Assembly (NCBI RefSeq): GCF_029761915.1
Contig: NZ_CP121695.1
Coordinates: forward strand, 7,283,501 to 7,347,500
Length of the DNA stretch: 64,000 bases
From: Bradyrhizobium sp. CB1650
GTDB taxonomy: Bacteria > Pseudomonadota > Alphaproteobacteria > Rhizobiales > Xanthobacteraceae
Direction of reading: 5' to 3'
The position numbers and the translations under genes are program-made. Of this stretch, positions 25,343 to 34,212 are shown one piece after another. The notes under the pieces were generated by a model, which saw only the letters and a program-made list of their open reading frames with translations, ran no database searches and was not told the origin of the DNA. Position 1 is the first letter of the stretch. Each line of letters opens with the position of its first letter.

Positions 25343-26318
25343 GGGCGCATGGATCAACTATATGGCCACCGAAGAAGTCGATCCCCGCTTTGCCGATCTT
25401 GATGCATGGCCGCTCACGTCGGCGATGGAAGCCATGTGGGAGGGTCAGCTTTCGGCAGTTGCCGCGATCGGCCAGGCCCTTCCCGCGATCACTGCGGCGA
25501 CGGAAGCGGCCAAGGTGGCACTGGGCGATCGCGGACGCATTGTCTATGTCGGCGCCGGCACCTCGGGCCGCGTGGCAGTCCAGGACGGCGCCGAACTGAC
25601 ACCCACCTTCGCCTGGCCGCGCGAGCGCGTCCGCTTCATCGTCGCCGGCGGAGACAGCGCGTTCGTCACCAGCATCGAGGGCGCGGAGGACGACATCGAC
25701 GATGCGGTCGCGCAGATCGATGCCGCGCGGCTCACGCCGCATGACGTGGTGATTGCGGTAGCCGCCAGCGGGACAACGCCCTTCACGGTCGCGGCGCTGC
25801 AGCAGGCAGGCTCTTTCGGTGCAGTGACGATCGGTATCGCCAACAATCCCGGCACGGCACTTTTGGCATCGGCAAAGTTTCCTATTCTGATCGAAACCGG
25901 GCGCGAGCTGATCGCTGGCTCGACGCGGATGAAGGCGGGCACCGCGCAGAAGGTCGTGCTCAACCTGATCTCCTCAGGGATCATGCTGCGGCTTGGCCGG
26001 GTGTATCGCGGCATGATGGTGAACATGCCGCCGACCAATGCCAAGCTGAAGCGGCGCGCCGAAGCCATGGTGGCGCAAATCGCGCATTGCGATCCGTCGC
26101 ACGCGGCACGCGCCCTCGAGCAGGCCGAGGGAGATATCAAGACGGCGGTCCTTCTGGCGCTGGGTGTCGATAAGGTCGATGCCAAGACAGTTCTGAAAAA
26201 CTGTGACGGCAACCTTCGGCGCGTGTTTGCCGAGCTCGCCAGGAATCGTGACTTGCATCATGACCGGCATCCAAAGGGAGCGGCGGCGCGCAATCGAGGC
26301 GGAGCGGTCGAGCCGTGA
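25314..26318 (+). CDS. murQ: N-acetylmuramic acid 6-phosphate etherase
   Basis: A 334-aa SIS-domain lyase that cleaves MurNAc-6-P to GlcNAc-6-P and D-lactate during peptidoglycan recycling. Seen: VYVGAGTSGRVAVQDGAEL, IEGAEDD, AASGTTPFTVAAL and the family signature GSTRMKAGTAQKVVLNL. ATG 25314 is chosen because it begins the family N-terminus (PPVEGAWINYMATEEVD; usually LxTExxN). Overlaps the kinase gene by 29 bases and the following SIS gene by four (GTGA). Confidence 0.93.
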   Translation: MNRLQSPPVEGAWINYMATEEVDPRFADLDAWPLTSAMEAMWEGQLSAVAAIGQALPAITAATEAAKVALGDRGRIVYVGAGTSGRVAVQDGAELTPTFAWPRERVRFIVAGGDSAFVTSIEGAEDDIDDAVAQIDAARLTPHDVVIAVAASGTTPFTVAALQQAGSFGAVTIGIANNPGTALLASAKFPILIETGRELIAGSTRMKAGTAQKVVLNLISSGIMLRLGRVYRGMMVNMPPTNAKLKRRAEAMVAQIAHCDPSHAARALEQAEGDIKTAVLLALGVDKVDAKTVLKNCDGNLRRVFAELARNRDLHHDRHPKGAAARNRGGAVEP

Positions 26319-27328
26319 CGACATCTGCGATGGCCAGCGAAATCGGGGAAAGCGCGGATGTCGTCGCCAACATCGTTCGTAACCGCCCCGCCACGCGTGA
26401 CATCGCACAGCGAATTGGGATCGGCTCCGCCCCCCTGTGCGTCGTCTGCGGCCGGGGAAGCTCCGGCCATGCCGGGGTTTTCTTGAGATACCTCATCGAG
26501 ACACGGCTGCGCCTTCCCGTGTCGGCCAGCGCTCCTTCGGTGATCACGGCATTCCGCACGCCCTTGATGCTGCGCCATGCGCTCTTCATCGTGATCTCGC
26601 AATCGGGGCGCAGCCCGGATCTCGTCGCGGCGACCAGGTCGGCCCGCGCCGCGGGCGCCCGCACCATCGCCATCGTCAATGCAACCTCGTCACCGGTGGC
26701 TGATGAAGCGGAGTTCGTCGTTCCGATCGAAGCCGGACAAGAGCACTCGGTCGCGGCGACCAAGACCGTGATCGGCTCGATGGCCGCGGGCGCCGGACTT
26801 GTTGCCGAGCTGGCGGAAGACCGTGCGTTGCGGTCGGCCCTCGACAGGCTGCCCGGGCGCCTCCACCGCGCGCTGGCGCTCGACTGGTCCGAGATCACCG
26901 CTGATCTCGCCAAGGCATCGGCCGTGTTTGTGGCGGCTCGGGGCCTGGGCCTCGGCTCGGCGCGGGAAATCGCACTCAAACTTTCGGAAATCCTGCGCCT
27001 GCCCTCCATTGGCCTGAGCGCCGCCGAGCTGCAGCATGGGCCGCGCGCCGCGCTATCGTCGCGCACGCCGGTTGTCATGATGCGCCTCATGGACGAGACG
27101 GCGTCTACGGTGGACGCGCTGGCAGAAGAATTGCGCGAGCAAAAGATCGCGCTGCATCTATGTGGCGGACCACATGGTTCGCTGCCGTGGCTGGCCGAGG
27201 ATGACCCCGCTACCGACCCGATCACCATGCTCGTTCCAGCCTATCGGATGATCGAGCAGACGGCGCGCGCCTGCGGATTTGACCCCGACCGTCCGCCTCG
27301 TCTGAGCAAGATTACCGAGACGTTCTAA
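26315..27328 (+). CDS. SIS-domain glucosamine-6-phosphate deaminase-like protein (NagB-II type)
   Basis: A 337-aa protein of two SIS domains without the N-terminal glutaminase of GlmS. Seen: CGRGSSGHAGVFLRYLIE, ISQSGRSPDLV, QEHSVAATKTV and the GLGLGSAREIALKLSEI motif with LSAAELQHGPRA typical of GlmS-like isomerases. By context it should convert GlcN-6-P to fructose-6-P and ammonia, completing the route from MurQ and NagA. The GTG start overlaps murQ's stop; ATG 26330 is an alternative. NagB-II function is an inference from cluster and family. Confidence 0.87.
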   Translation: MTTSAMASEIGESADVVANIVRNRPATRDIAQRIGIGSAPLCVVCGRGSSGHAGVFLRYLIETRLRLPVSASAPSVITAFRTPLMLRHALFIVISQSGRSPDLVAATRSARAAGARTIAIVNATSSPVADEAEFVVPIEAGQEHSVAATKTVIGSMAAGAGLVAELAEDRALRSALDRLPGRLHRALALDWSEITADLAKASAVFVAARGLGLGSAREIALKLSEILRLPSIGLSAAELQHGPRAALSSRTPVVMMRLMDETASTVDALAEELREQKIALHLCGGPHGSLPWLAEDDPATDPITMLVPAYRMIEQTARACGFDPDRPPRLSKITETF

Positions 27329-27399
27329 ACGCCGGCCGGCGGCCGAAATCCGGAGCACCCGAACCTTGAGATTGACGGCGAGCTCCAGGATGACCCGGA

Positions 27400-27624
27400 T
27401 CAGCGCCTCACCCTCGAACCACTCCTCATCTTCGGATCATTCCTCGTGGCGCCCGGGTTCGCCGAGCGCGGGCTGCTCGATGCCCCCTGACCGCTTGCCG
27501 CGGCCGGAGAATTTCCGCCGCCTCCAGATCCGCTACCGCCGGCACCCGCGCCACCTTGCGCCGACGCTGCAGCGATTGATCCGAAAACGAACGCGGCGAC
27601 CAAGGCGATTTTCGTAGCCTTCAT
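27400..27624 (-). CDS. Small secreted glycine-rich protein
   Basis: A 74-aa product with a signal peptide (MKATKIALVAAFVFGSIAAASAQ) followed by a Gly/Ser/Ala-rich low-complexity tail ending in basic residues. A good GGAGGG at 27630-27635 lies before ATG 27624. No known function; similar low-complexity exported peptides are common in rhizobia. Confidence 0.6.
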   Translation of the reverse strand: MKATKIALVAAFVFGSIAAASAQGGAGAGGSGSGGGGNSPAAASGQGASSSPRSANPGATRNDPKMRSGSRVRR

Positions 27625-28214
27625 AGCGGTACCCTCCTGGCTGATACGACTGCCAATCCACCGCCACAACGTTCGTTCCTACGCCCCGCTGCTCCGAAAC
27701 AGCCGGCCCTGCGTGATTGCCATAAATCCGAAATAAGATGGCCAGCCCCCAGAGTCTTCAGGGCGGAATGTTGTCGTCTTTCGCTTTTTGAATCGTCCGG
27801 GTGGCCTAATCTGATCTCAATCAGGATTTTGTCGTGACGATCGTTCAAACATGATCGCGCAATCAAGTGCAGAGTGTCATCTTGGGACGGGGCCGCATGA
27901 GGGACTATTTGCGGCCTCGTGCTTGGGGTGGAGGCCCTGCCAACGCCAGCCCCGGTGGGGCCTTCCCTCAATCAATGCGATTGGGATCGACGTGCATCCG
28001 GCGTGCTCGAAATCCTGTCACAAGCCTGTGGCATGGCCATTGCACAATCGAAAGCAACCGGGATTTCAGTGCCCGGTTGGAGAATAGAGCGCTGCCGGGA
28101 CGTGTATTTCGAGCCCGGCAGCATTTCTTTCCCGACCAGCGCTCAAAAGGCGTCGAAGCAACAACATAAGGGCAGCGACGGCTAGGCACGTCGATGCGAC
28201 CAACCTTGGAACGG
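27625..28214. other. 590-base gap with one hairpin
   Basis: No convincing gene on either strand. A perfect 9-bp inverted repeat lies at 28091-28099 and 28114-28122 (GCTGCCGGG/CCCGGCAGC, 14-base loop). It is about 93 bases beyond the HlyD stop on the leftward transcript and may be part of its termination region. The RBS of the 27400 gene is at the left end. Confidence 0.4.
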
Positions 28215-30074
28215 CTATCGCTCGACAAAGGCCCGATTGAATTGCTCGGTGATGGGCTTGAGCAGGTAGCTCATCATTGTGCGGCTGCCGGTCTGCATGA
28301 AGACTTCGGCGGGCATACCCGGGACGAGCTGCAGGCCGCCGAGCCGGCGACGCTCGTCGTCGGGCAGCACGACCCGGACCGAGTAGAAGGACGCATTGGT
28401 CTGAGTATCGTGACTGATGTCGGCCGATACCAGCGATACCGTGCCGGCGAGCTGCGGCGTCGTCCGCTGATTGAACGATGAGAAGCGGACGAACGCTTGC
28501 TGCCCCGGGCGAACCTGGTCGATGTCGTGCGGCTGCAGCTTGGCTTCGACAAGCAGGTCGTCGGCGTCGGGGACGAGCTGCATGATGACGTCGCCAGGAC
28601 GGACCACACCGCCGATCGTATGGACCGAAAGCTGGTGGATCGTGCCCGACGTCGGCGCGCGCAGCTCGATGCGATCGAGTTGATCCTGGGCGGAGACCGC
28701 GCGCTGGGTGAGTTCGGCTTCCTTGCCCTGGTTCTCGCCGAGCTCCTTGACCACGTCGGTGCGGAAGTCCTGATCGAGCCGGGCGATCTGGAGCCGATTC
28801 TCATCGACCTTCGCCTTTGTCTCGGCGATCGATGATATCAATTGTCCGCGCTCGCCTTCGATCCGGGCGGTCTCGCGCTGCAACGTTGTCAGGCGCGCCA
28901 GGGGCACCAGTCGCTTGTCGTAGAGATCCTGCACCCCCGTGAGTTCGCCGGCGATCAGCTCGAGCTGCTTCGCCTTGGAAGCGACCTGGGCCTCCAGTCC
29001 CGATGTTTCCTGGCTGAGCTGCGCGATCTTGCTTTGCAAGAGGTCCTTCTGGCTCGCACGCCCTTCCGCGCGGGCCTTGAACAACGAGGCCTCCGAGTTC
29101 AGCAGGCCACGGACGCCCGCCTCACCCGCACGCGCCGTCAATGCGGCCGGAAAGTCAACCTGGGCGAGGCCGTCGCGCTCGGCGCTGAGCCGCGCAATTC
29201 GGGCGCGGACCTCGTCGAGCTGCTTGCTCACGATCTGAAGGCTGGCCTGCACCTGGGTGGCGTCAAGCCGCAGCAAGAGATCGCCTGCAGCGACCCGCGC
29301 GCCGTCCGCAACCTTGATTTCCGCAATCACACCGCCGGTCGGATGCTGAATCGATTTCACGTTCGACTGCACGACGAGATTTCCCGGCACAACGACGGCG
29401 CCGGCGAGCGGAACCAGCACAAGCCAGCCGCCGCCGAGAAGGGTGACGACGAGCAGAATCCGAAGGCCGGTCCGCAACTCGTTCTCATACGAGCGACCGG
29501 CGCGCGTCAGCAGGCTGACGTCGGCGGCATCAATCGCGCCGCCATGAGCATTGCGCCCGAGCAAGAATGACGTTGCCGCGACCAGGCTCGTGCCGCCAAT
29601 GCGCAGCAGGCGTTCGACCGTCTTCGCGGGCGTCAGCGAAGGCGAAAGCTGCACTTGTGGCATTTCGATCGCCGGCGCGGGCTTCGTCAGATCCATCGGC
29701 AACGGGTGAGACACAAGGACGTTGCCTGTTTGGCGCGGCGCGATCGGAATCTCATCCTGCTCGACGCCTCGCTCGGCGGCCGGAGACTTCAATCCGAACT
29801 GTACCAGACAGAAGTCGATGACGCGTCCCAGCCTGCTCTTTCTCCTGCGCTTGCTCTTGCCCGCACGGGAGGATCGCGGAGACGTGTCGGACGACGGGCG
29901 TCGTCCATGCGAACCGGACCGATGTTTGCGGATCTGGTCGTCAAAGGCGCGGCACAGACGCTGCAGCTCGAGAACCAGGGCGGCGCCCTGTGGACCGTGT
30001 GCGTTCGGATTCGGCGCGCGGGTCTCGCGCGGGGCAGCCTCTTCGGATTGTCCTGTCGTGAGTACGGGCGGCAT
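28215..30074 (-). CDS. HlyD family type I secretion adaptor with long N-terminal extension
   Basis: A 619-aa membrane-fusion protein of the second type I system. About 200 residues precede the single membrane span (about residues 205-228, ILLVVTLLGGGWLVLVPLAG); a typical HlyD/PrtE has 20-60. The extension contains an Arg/Ser/Lys-rich tract (GSHGRRPSSDT..., KSKRRRKSRLG) and a Pro-rich stretch. After the span come a lipoyl half-motif (IQHPTGGVIAEIKV), long coiled hairpins and IHQLSVHTIGGVVRPGD, then the beta domain. ATG 30074 lies two bases after the exporter stop. Works with the 30077 exporter. Confidence 0.87.
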   Translation of the reverse strand: MPPVLTTGQSEEAAPRETRAPNPNAHGPQGAALVLELQRLCRAFDDQIRKHRSGSHGRRPSSDTSPRSSRAGKSKRRRKSRLGRVIDFCLVQFGLKSPAAERGVEQDEIPIAPRQTGNVLVSHPLPMDLTKPAPAIEMPQVQLSPSLTPAKTVERLLRIGGTSLVAATSFLLGRNAHGGAIDAADVSLLTRAGRSYENELRTGLRILLVVTLLGGGWLVLVPLAGAVVVPGNLVVQSNVKSIQHPTGGVIAEIKVADGARVAAGDLLLRLDATQVQASLQIVSKQLDEVRARIARLSAERDGLAQVDFPAALTARAGEAGVRGLLNSEASLFKARAEGRASQKDLLQSKIAQLSQETSGLEAQVASKAKQLELIAGELTGVQDLYDKRLVPLARLTTLQRETARIEGERGQLISSIAETKAKVDENRLQIARLDQDFRTDVVKELGENQGKEAELTQRAVSAQDQLDRIELRAPTSGTIHQLSVHTIGGVVRPGDVIMQLVPDADDLLVEAKLQPHDIDQVRPGQQAFVRFSSFNQRTTPQLAGTVSLVSADISHDTQTNASFYSVRVVLPDDERRRLGGLQLVPGMPAEVFMQTGSRTMMSYLLKPITEQFNRAFVER

Positions 30075-30076
30075 GG

Positions 30077-31885
30077 TCAGGCGTTCTCGGCAATCGCGGC
30101 GCGACGCATCGCGCGAACGGTCTTTGCGGCGGCCGGATGGATCGGAGCTCCGGACTTGCCAGCTCCCGCCTCGATCCGTGCAAAGATCTCCTCGCACGTC
30201 CCGAACGCGATCGTCTTCCCCTCGAACAGCACCATCGCCATGTCCAGCACGGCAAGCGCGCTTGGACGATGCGATATGACGATCACGATGCTGCCGTTGC
30301 GCCGCAGGGCGTGAATGGCACCACCCAGCGAATTCTCGCCGTCGGTGTCGAGGTTCGCATTGGGCTCATCGAGTACGACCAGGAACGGGTCGCCGTAGAC
30401 CGCGCGCGCAAGGCCGATCCGCTGGCGCTGGCCTGCGGACAGCGACATGCCGCCCTGACCAATGCGTGTCGCGTATCCCTGCGGCAGACGCAGGATCATG
30501 TCATGCACGCCGGCGATCCGCGCGGCCTTCAGGATCGCCTCCGAGGTCGTCTTGTCGTCGAACCGGCAGATATTCTCGGCCACCGTGCCGTCCAGTAGCG
30601 ACACGTCCTGTGGCAGGTAGCCGACATGGCGCCCCAATTCCGTGCTGCCCCATTGGTCGATCGCCGCTCCGTCGAGCCGCACGACACCCTGCGTAGCCGG
30701 CCAGATTCCGACCAGCGCCTTCGAGAGCGAGGTTTTGCCGGATGCACTGGCGCCGAGCAGCGCCAGTCCCATGCCGGCCTTCAGCGAGAACGAGATATCG
30801 GACACGATGGGCTTGTTCATGCCCGGGGCTGCCACAGAAAGATTCTCCACCACGAGCTCGCGGCGGGGGCGCGGCAGCGCGACCGGTGGAGCCGGCGGCT
30901 TTGCCGTCAGCTTGCAGATGTCACGCAGCCGCACGATGCTCTGGCGCGCGGCAAGAAGTTGCTTCCAGGTGCCGAGCGCAAGCTCGACCGGCGCCAGCGC
31001 GCGTCCCATCATGATCGACGAGGCGATCATGATGCCGCCTGAGGCCTTGTCGATCACCACGAGATAGGCGCCGATCCCGAGCATGCCCGATTGCAGCGCG
31101 TAACGCAGGAGCTTCGCGCCCGAACTGAGATTGGCATAGATGTCGGTGGCGCGGATGTTTTCGCGCAAGTATCGCTCGTTGGTCTGGGACCAACGCGCCG
31201 TGAATCGATCGGTCATGCCGAGCGCCTGGATGACCTCGGCGTTGCGCTGAGTGGCATCGGCCAGCACTTGCCTGCGCGCGCTCAGGTCCATCGCGACCTT
31301 GGTCGCGCCGCGGGAGAGCCGCTCGGTCAAAAGAGTCATCGCGATGATCGCGATCATTCCCACCACCGCTGTGCCGCCGATCGCAGGATGGAACAGGAAC
31401 AGTCCGATCAAGAAGATGGGAATCCACGGCATGTCCAAAAACGCCGTCGGTCCCATTCCGGACATGAAGCTGCGCACCTGATCGAGATCGCGCAACGGCT
31501 GCTGCAGCAGCATCGGGCTTGCGCCGCGAAGCGGCAGCGTGGCCAGCGCGGTATGAATGGATTCCTGCAGGCTGACGTCGAACAGCGTAGCCACCCGGCA
31601 CAGCATGCGCGAGCGCAATGCCTCGAAATAGCCCTGGACCAGGTAGGCGAACAGCACCATCAGCGAGAGGCCGAGCAGGGTCGCGAGATTGCGGCTCGGG
31701 ATCACCCGGTCATAGACCTGCAGCATGTAGAGCGAGCCCGACAGCATCAGGACGTTGACGACGCCGCTGAATCCGGCGATGCCCACCATTCGTCGCGCGC
31801 TCGCGCGTAGGCTGGTACCAACGGGATCATCCGCGGAAGCCGTCGGCAGCGCCTCCTTCAAATTGAAGGACGGCATCATGCCCAT
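30077..31885 (-). CDS. Type I secretion ABC exporter (PrtD-like)
   Basis: A 602-aa fused permease-ATPase. Membrane segments lie in about residues 30-320 (LMLSGSLYMLQVYDRVIPSRN near the start). The ATPase has Walker A GASASGKTS, signature LSAGQRQR (canonical apart from Ala), Walker B LVVLDEPNANLD and H-loop VISHRPS. No C39 peptidase domain. Followed at two bases by the HlyD gene. The likely cargo is the adjacent GH114-like protein at 32256-33482, which is co-oriented and upstream. Confidence 0.92.
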   Translation of the reverse strand: MGMMPSFNLKEALPTASADDPVGTSLRASARRMVGIAGFSGVVNVLMLSGSLYMLQVYDRVIPSRNLATLLGLSLMVLFAYLVQGYFEALRSRMLCRVATLFDVSLQESIHTALATLPLRGASPMLLQQPLRDLDQVRSFMSGMGPTAFLDMPWIPIFLIGLFLFHPAIGGTAVVGMIAIIAMTLLTERLSRGATKVAMDLSARRQVLADATQRNAEVIQALGMTDRFTARWSQTNERYLRENIRATDIYANLSSGAKLLRYALQSGMLGIGAYLVVIDKASGGIMIASSIMMGRALAPVELALGTWKQLLAARQSIVRLRDICKLTAKPPAPPVALPRPRRELVVENLSVAAPGMNKPIVSDISFSLKAGMGLALLGASASGKTSLSKALVGIWPATQGVVRLDGAAIDQWGSTELGRHVGYLPQDVSLLDGTVAENICRFDDKTTSEAILKAARIAGVHDMILRLPQGYATRIGQGGMSLSAGQRQRIGLARAVYGDPFLVVLDEPNANLDTDGENSLGGAIHALRRNGSIVIVISHRPSALAVLDMAMVLFEGKTIAFGTCEEIFARIEAGAGKSGAPIHPAAAKTVRAMRRAAIAENA

Positions 31886-32003
31886 GTGAACGAAGCAACT
31901 CTCATTGGTTGCAGTCCCCCCGTACGATCATCCCAAGGTTCCCTGATGGTCAATGCAGACGGTTTCCCGGCAGCATTGAGGCTTTCACGTGTCTGCGAAC
32001 AGC

Positions 32004-32033
32004 GACCGTCTACCCACAAAGGGGTAGACGGTC
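32004..32033. promoter_or_regulatory. Perfect 12-bp inverted repeat upstream of the exporter gene
   Basis: GACCGTCTACCC (32004-32015), loop ACAAAG, GGGTAGACGGTC (32022-32033). It sits about 120-150 bases upstream of the exporter start (31885, leftward). It may be an operator for a dimeric regulator or an RNA hairpin in the leader. A weaker dyad, CCTCTG/CAGAGG, is at 32044-32066. Confidence 0.55.
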
Positions 32034-32205
32034 GTCGCTCCCCCCTCTGCCTCGACGAGACAGAGGCTCCACCGAAGTCACAAATTTCGACCCGTCGGGC
32101 CGCGCACGCCAAGGATGCAGGCGACGGTCCGGGGATTGGCTCTCAACTCACAGACAGCAGCGACCACCCGGACTTGCCGCGTCAGCGGCCTTGCAACGCC
32201 TGCCC

Positions 32206-32237
32206 CCGACAGACCCGTCAAGCGACGTGTCTGTCGG
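32206..32237 (-). terminator. Stem-loop after the GH114-like gene
   Basis: On the minus strand CCGACAGAC-A-CGTC-GCTT-GACG-G-GTCTGTCGG forms a 13-bp paired stem with one internal mismatch and a GCTT loop. It begins 18 bases after the stop of the 32256 gene. There is no T-run, so it may attenuate rather than stop transcription into the exporter gene. Confidence 0.55.
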
Positions 32238-32255
32238 AAATGCAGCCCTTGACAC

Positions 32256-33482
32256 CTAGCCGTGGTGCCAGAAGTTCGAGAACGACTGATGCCAGTCGTG
32301 AGTGTGATGGGAGGTATCCGGCACACTCGTCGTCGTGTCGTTGGACGCGGAATGCCAGTGGTTGTGATTTCCCGTGTGCCAGCCGTCGGTACCGCCGGTG
32401 GTACCCCCGGTCGTGCCGCCCGTGGTGCCGCCGGTCGTGCCACCTGTGGTGCCGCCAGTGGTGCCTCCGGTCGTGCCGCCTGTGGTGCCACCAGTCGTGC
32501 CGCCGGTGGTGCCTCCGGTCGTACCGCCGGTGTCACCACCAGTCGTGCCGCCGGCGGTGCCTCCGGTCGTACCGCCGGTGTCACCACCAGTCGTGCCGCC
32601 GGCGGTGCCGCCAGTCGTACCACCGGTCGTGCCGCCAGTCGTACCACCTGTGGTGCCGCCGGTGGTGCCACCAGTTGAGCCGTCGATAGGATGTACGGTC
32701 TGACCTGGAAGGACACCATCATAGTCGATCCCATTGAGATCGAGATGTCCGACATAGGACCCGAACCCGTCACGCGTGGCCTGTGAATGCACATCCGCGA
32801 TCTTGGTCGCGTCGCTCACATATTCGATGTCCACAACCGGCTTGCCGGCGGCGACAGCCTTTTCGAGGTTTTGGACTGTGTACTGCACCTCCGAGGCAGA
32901 CATCTTCTGGCCGCTGTCGGTGTAGTACACCTCCTCCTTGAACATACCGTCGATGGCGTTCACGTAGTTGGTGTGGTCGAGCAACTCTTCGGCGCCGTTG
33001 ACCCACACCTTGAAGCTCGGATCCTTCGACACCGCGTACTGCTTGAGCGACACGACGAGGTCGACCATGTCCTGTTCGGCATTCGGATCGTGGCTCTTAG
33101 CCCACGAGGAGTAGAATTCGTCGACCACGTCAAAATAAATGCCGTTGTAACCAGCGGAGATCATCTGATCGATGGCCTTCTCCGCAACGGCCTTCCATTC
33201 CGGTGTCCAGTAGGCGACCTGGTAATCGCCCGGCCAGTCCGGGTCCTGAGGACCGATGATCGACTTCGGGAGCGTGCTGAAATAGTCGCGGTAGTTCTCG
33301 GCCTCTCCAAGACTGAAATAGCCGAGCACCTGACTGCCGCCGCTCTTCATCTGCGAAACCTGGGCCGCCGTAAAGGCCACGCCGGAATCATTCGTTGTTT
33401 CGACGACCTGAACGTCGAAAGGCGCTGCTGCGATCTTCGCGGGATCCACCCCTTGCAGCACGTAATCTGCAGTAACCGTCAT
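32256..33482 (-). CDS. GH114-like glycosidase with TGGT repeat tail, probable type I secretion substrate
   Basis: A 408-aa protein without a signal peptide. Residues 1-265 resemble the TM1410/GH114 (endo-alpha-1,4-polygalactosaminidase) barrel: VLGYFSLGEAENYRDYF, then AGYNGIYFDVVDEFY with the likely acidic pair, and KPVVDIEYV. Residues 268-363 are 24 TGGT-type tetrapeptides. The last 45 residues are His/Trp/Asn-rich (GNHNHWHSAS..., ending FSNFWHHG), which could include the secretion signal. ATG 33482 follows AGGGG by eight bases. It precedes the exporter and adaptor genes on the same strand. Predicted to be exported and to attack a galactosamine-containing polymer; substrate inferred from family. 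Confidence 0.78.
   Translation of the reverse strand: MTVTADYVLQGVDPAKIAAAPFDVQVVETTNDSGVAFTAAQVSQMKSGGSQVLGYFSLGEAENYRDYFSTLPKSIIGPQDPDWPGDYQVAYWTPEWKAVAEKAIDQMISAGYNGIYFDVVDEFYSSWAKSHDPNAEQDMVDLVVSLKQYAVSKDPSFKVWVNGAEELLDHTNYVNAIDGMFKEEVYYTDSGQKMSASEVQYTVQNLEKAVAAGKPVVDIEYVSDATKIADVHSQATRDGFGSYVGHLDLNGIDYDGVLPGQTVHPIDGSTGGTTGGTTGGTTGGTTGGTTGGTAGGTTGGDTGGTTGGTAGGTTGGDTGGTTGGTTGGTTGGTTGGTTGGTTGGTTGGTTGGTTGGTTGGTTGGTDGWHTGNHNHWHSASNDTTTSVPDTSHHTHDWHQSFSNFWHHG
32388..32675 (-). repeat. 24-unit 12-base minisatellite encoding TGGT
   Basis: 288 bases within the GH114-like gene. The units code for Thr-Gly-Gly-Thr with Ala at two first positions and Asp at two last positions; the AGGT-TGGD-TGGT trio recurs, which points to duplication of blocks. 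Such tracts are prone to copy-number change by slippage, always in frame. Confidence 0.92.
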
Positions 33483-34212
33483 TTCCAATTCCCCTCTACA
33501 TTGCTCATTCCCGGAGCCTTGCTCGAAAATAAACGAGGCCGAATGAAGGTCGCTTCGGGAAAAGTTGTGGGCCGGCTTGGAGCGGCTTTGGAGCGCTTTG
33601 TTGATACTATTTGAGTATCAACCTGCGGATGCATTATAATCACCCGGTTGTCTTTGTGAGCGTCAGCAGCACGATACCGTCGACGCCGCTTCGTCAGTCC
33701 GCAACAGCGCTGACGGAATAGGATGATGTTCTTATCTTGCCGTTGCTCACGCGCGCTGAAGGATTGTTTTGCCAAAACGCACGACCTAGTGGTGATCTCG
33801 CTGTGGCTTCCTCCCCTGCTTGATCGACGCGCTTCGTTGTCCGCGCGCCTGCGCTCGGTTCGATGCTGAAGAACCGAAGCGTTGCGCGCACTCGGCCTCG
33901 CCCACCCAGATCGGAAGTTTCGACGGCGATCGAAGCGCCCAACGGTATGAAGCCATTCTCGGACAGGCGGCGAAGGAGCGCGTGGAGCGGCTTCGCGACG
34001 AGCTTTCTCCGCCGCGAACTGAAGTTCACTTCGATCGTTTCGGCCGGTGGGCGGCGCCCGGCGCACCTCGACTGTGGAATTTTGCCTTTTCCGAATGAAG
34101 TTGCGATTTTTGACTTGCGTTGAGAGACGGCACAGACAATGGTGACGGCCGCCTGAAAACATACTGCAAACGCCCCTTGTTCTACGTCGCCCCGTAGTTT
34201 TGCGGACTTTTG
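33483..34212. other. 730-base gap between divergent genes, with dyads
   Basis: No gene is convincing. Short frames on both strands within 33820-34160 have no recognisable domain or good start. The region carries the promoter of the GH114-like gene at its left end and a CTACG-TCGCCC-CGTAG dyad at about 34178-34193 near the 34213 gene. Its AT content is higher around 33600-33740 than in flanking DNA. Confidence 0.4.
33601..33621. promoter_or_regulatory. Perfect 8-bp dyad, probable operator
   Basis: TTGATACT-ATTTG-AGTATCAA, about 120 bases upstream of the GH114-like gene (leftward from 33482). The AT-rich arms in a high-GC genome look like a regulator site. A TATAAT lies at 33636-33641 nearby, though its strand relation to a start is unclear. 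Confidence 0.5.

Noticed and set aside
32388..32675. Possible CRISPR array
   Set aside because: The units are 12 bases, contiguous and in frame with a gene, without spacers.
32374..32703. Plus-strand frame of Pro-Val repeats
   Set aside because: It is the complement of the TGGT minisatellite in the GH114-like gene; no start context.
33820..34123. Short frames between the GH114-like gene and the 34213 gene
   Set aside because: Candidates on both strands have no domain, no clear RBS, and overlap each other; treated as non-coding until comparative evidence exists.
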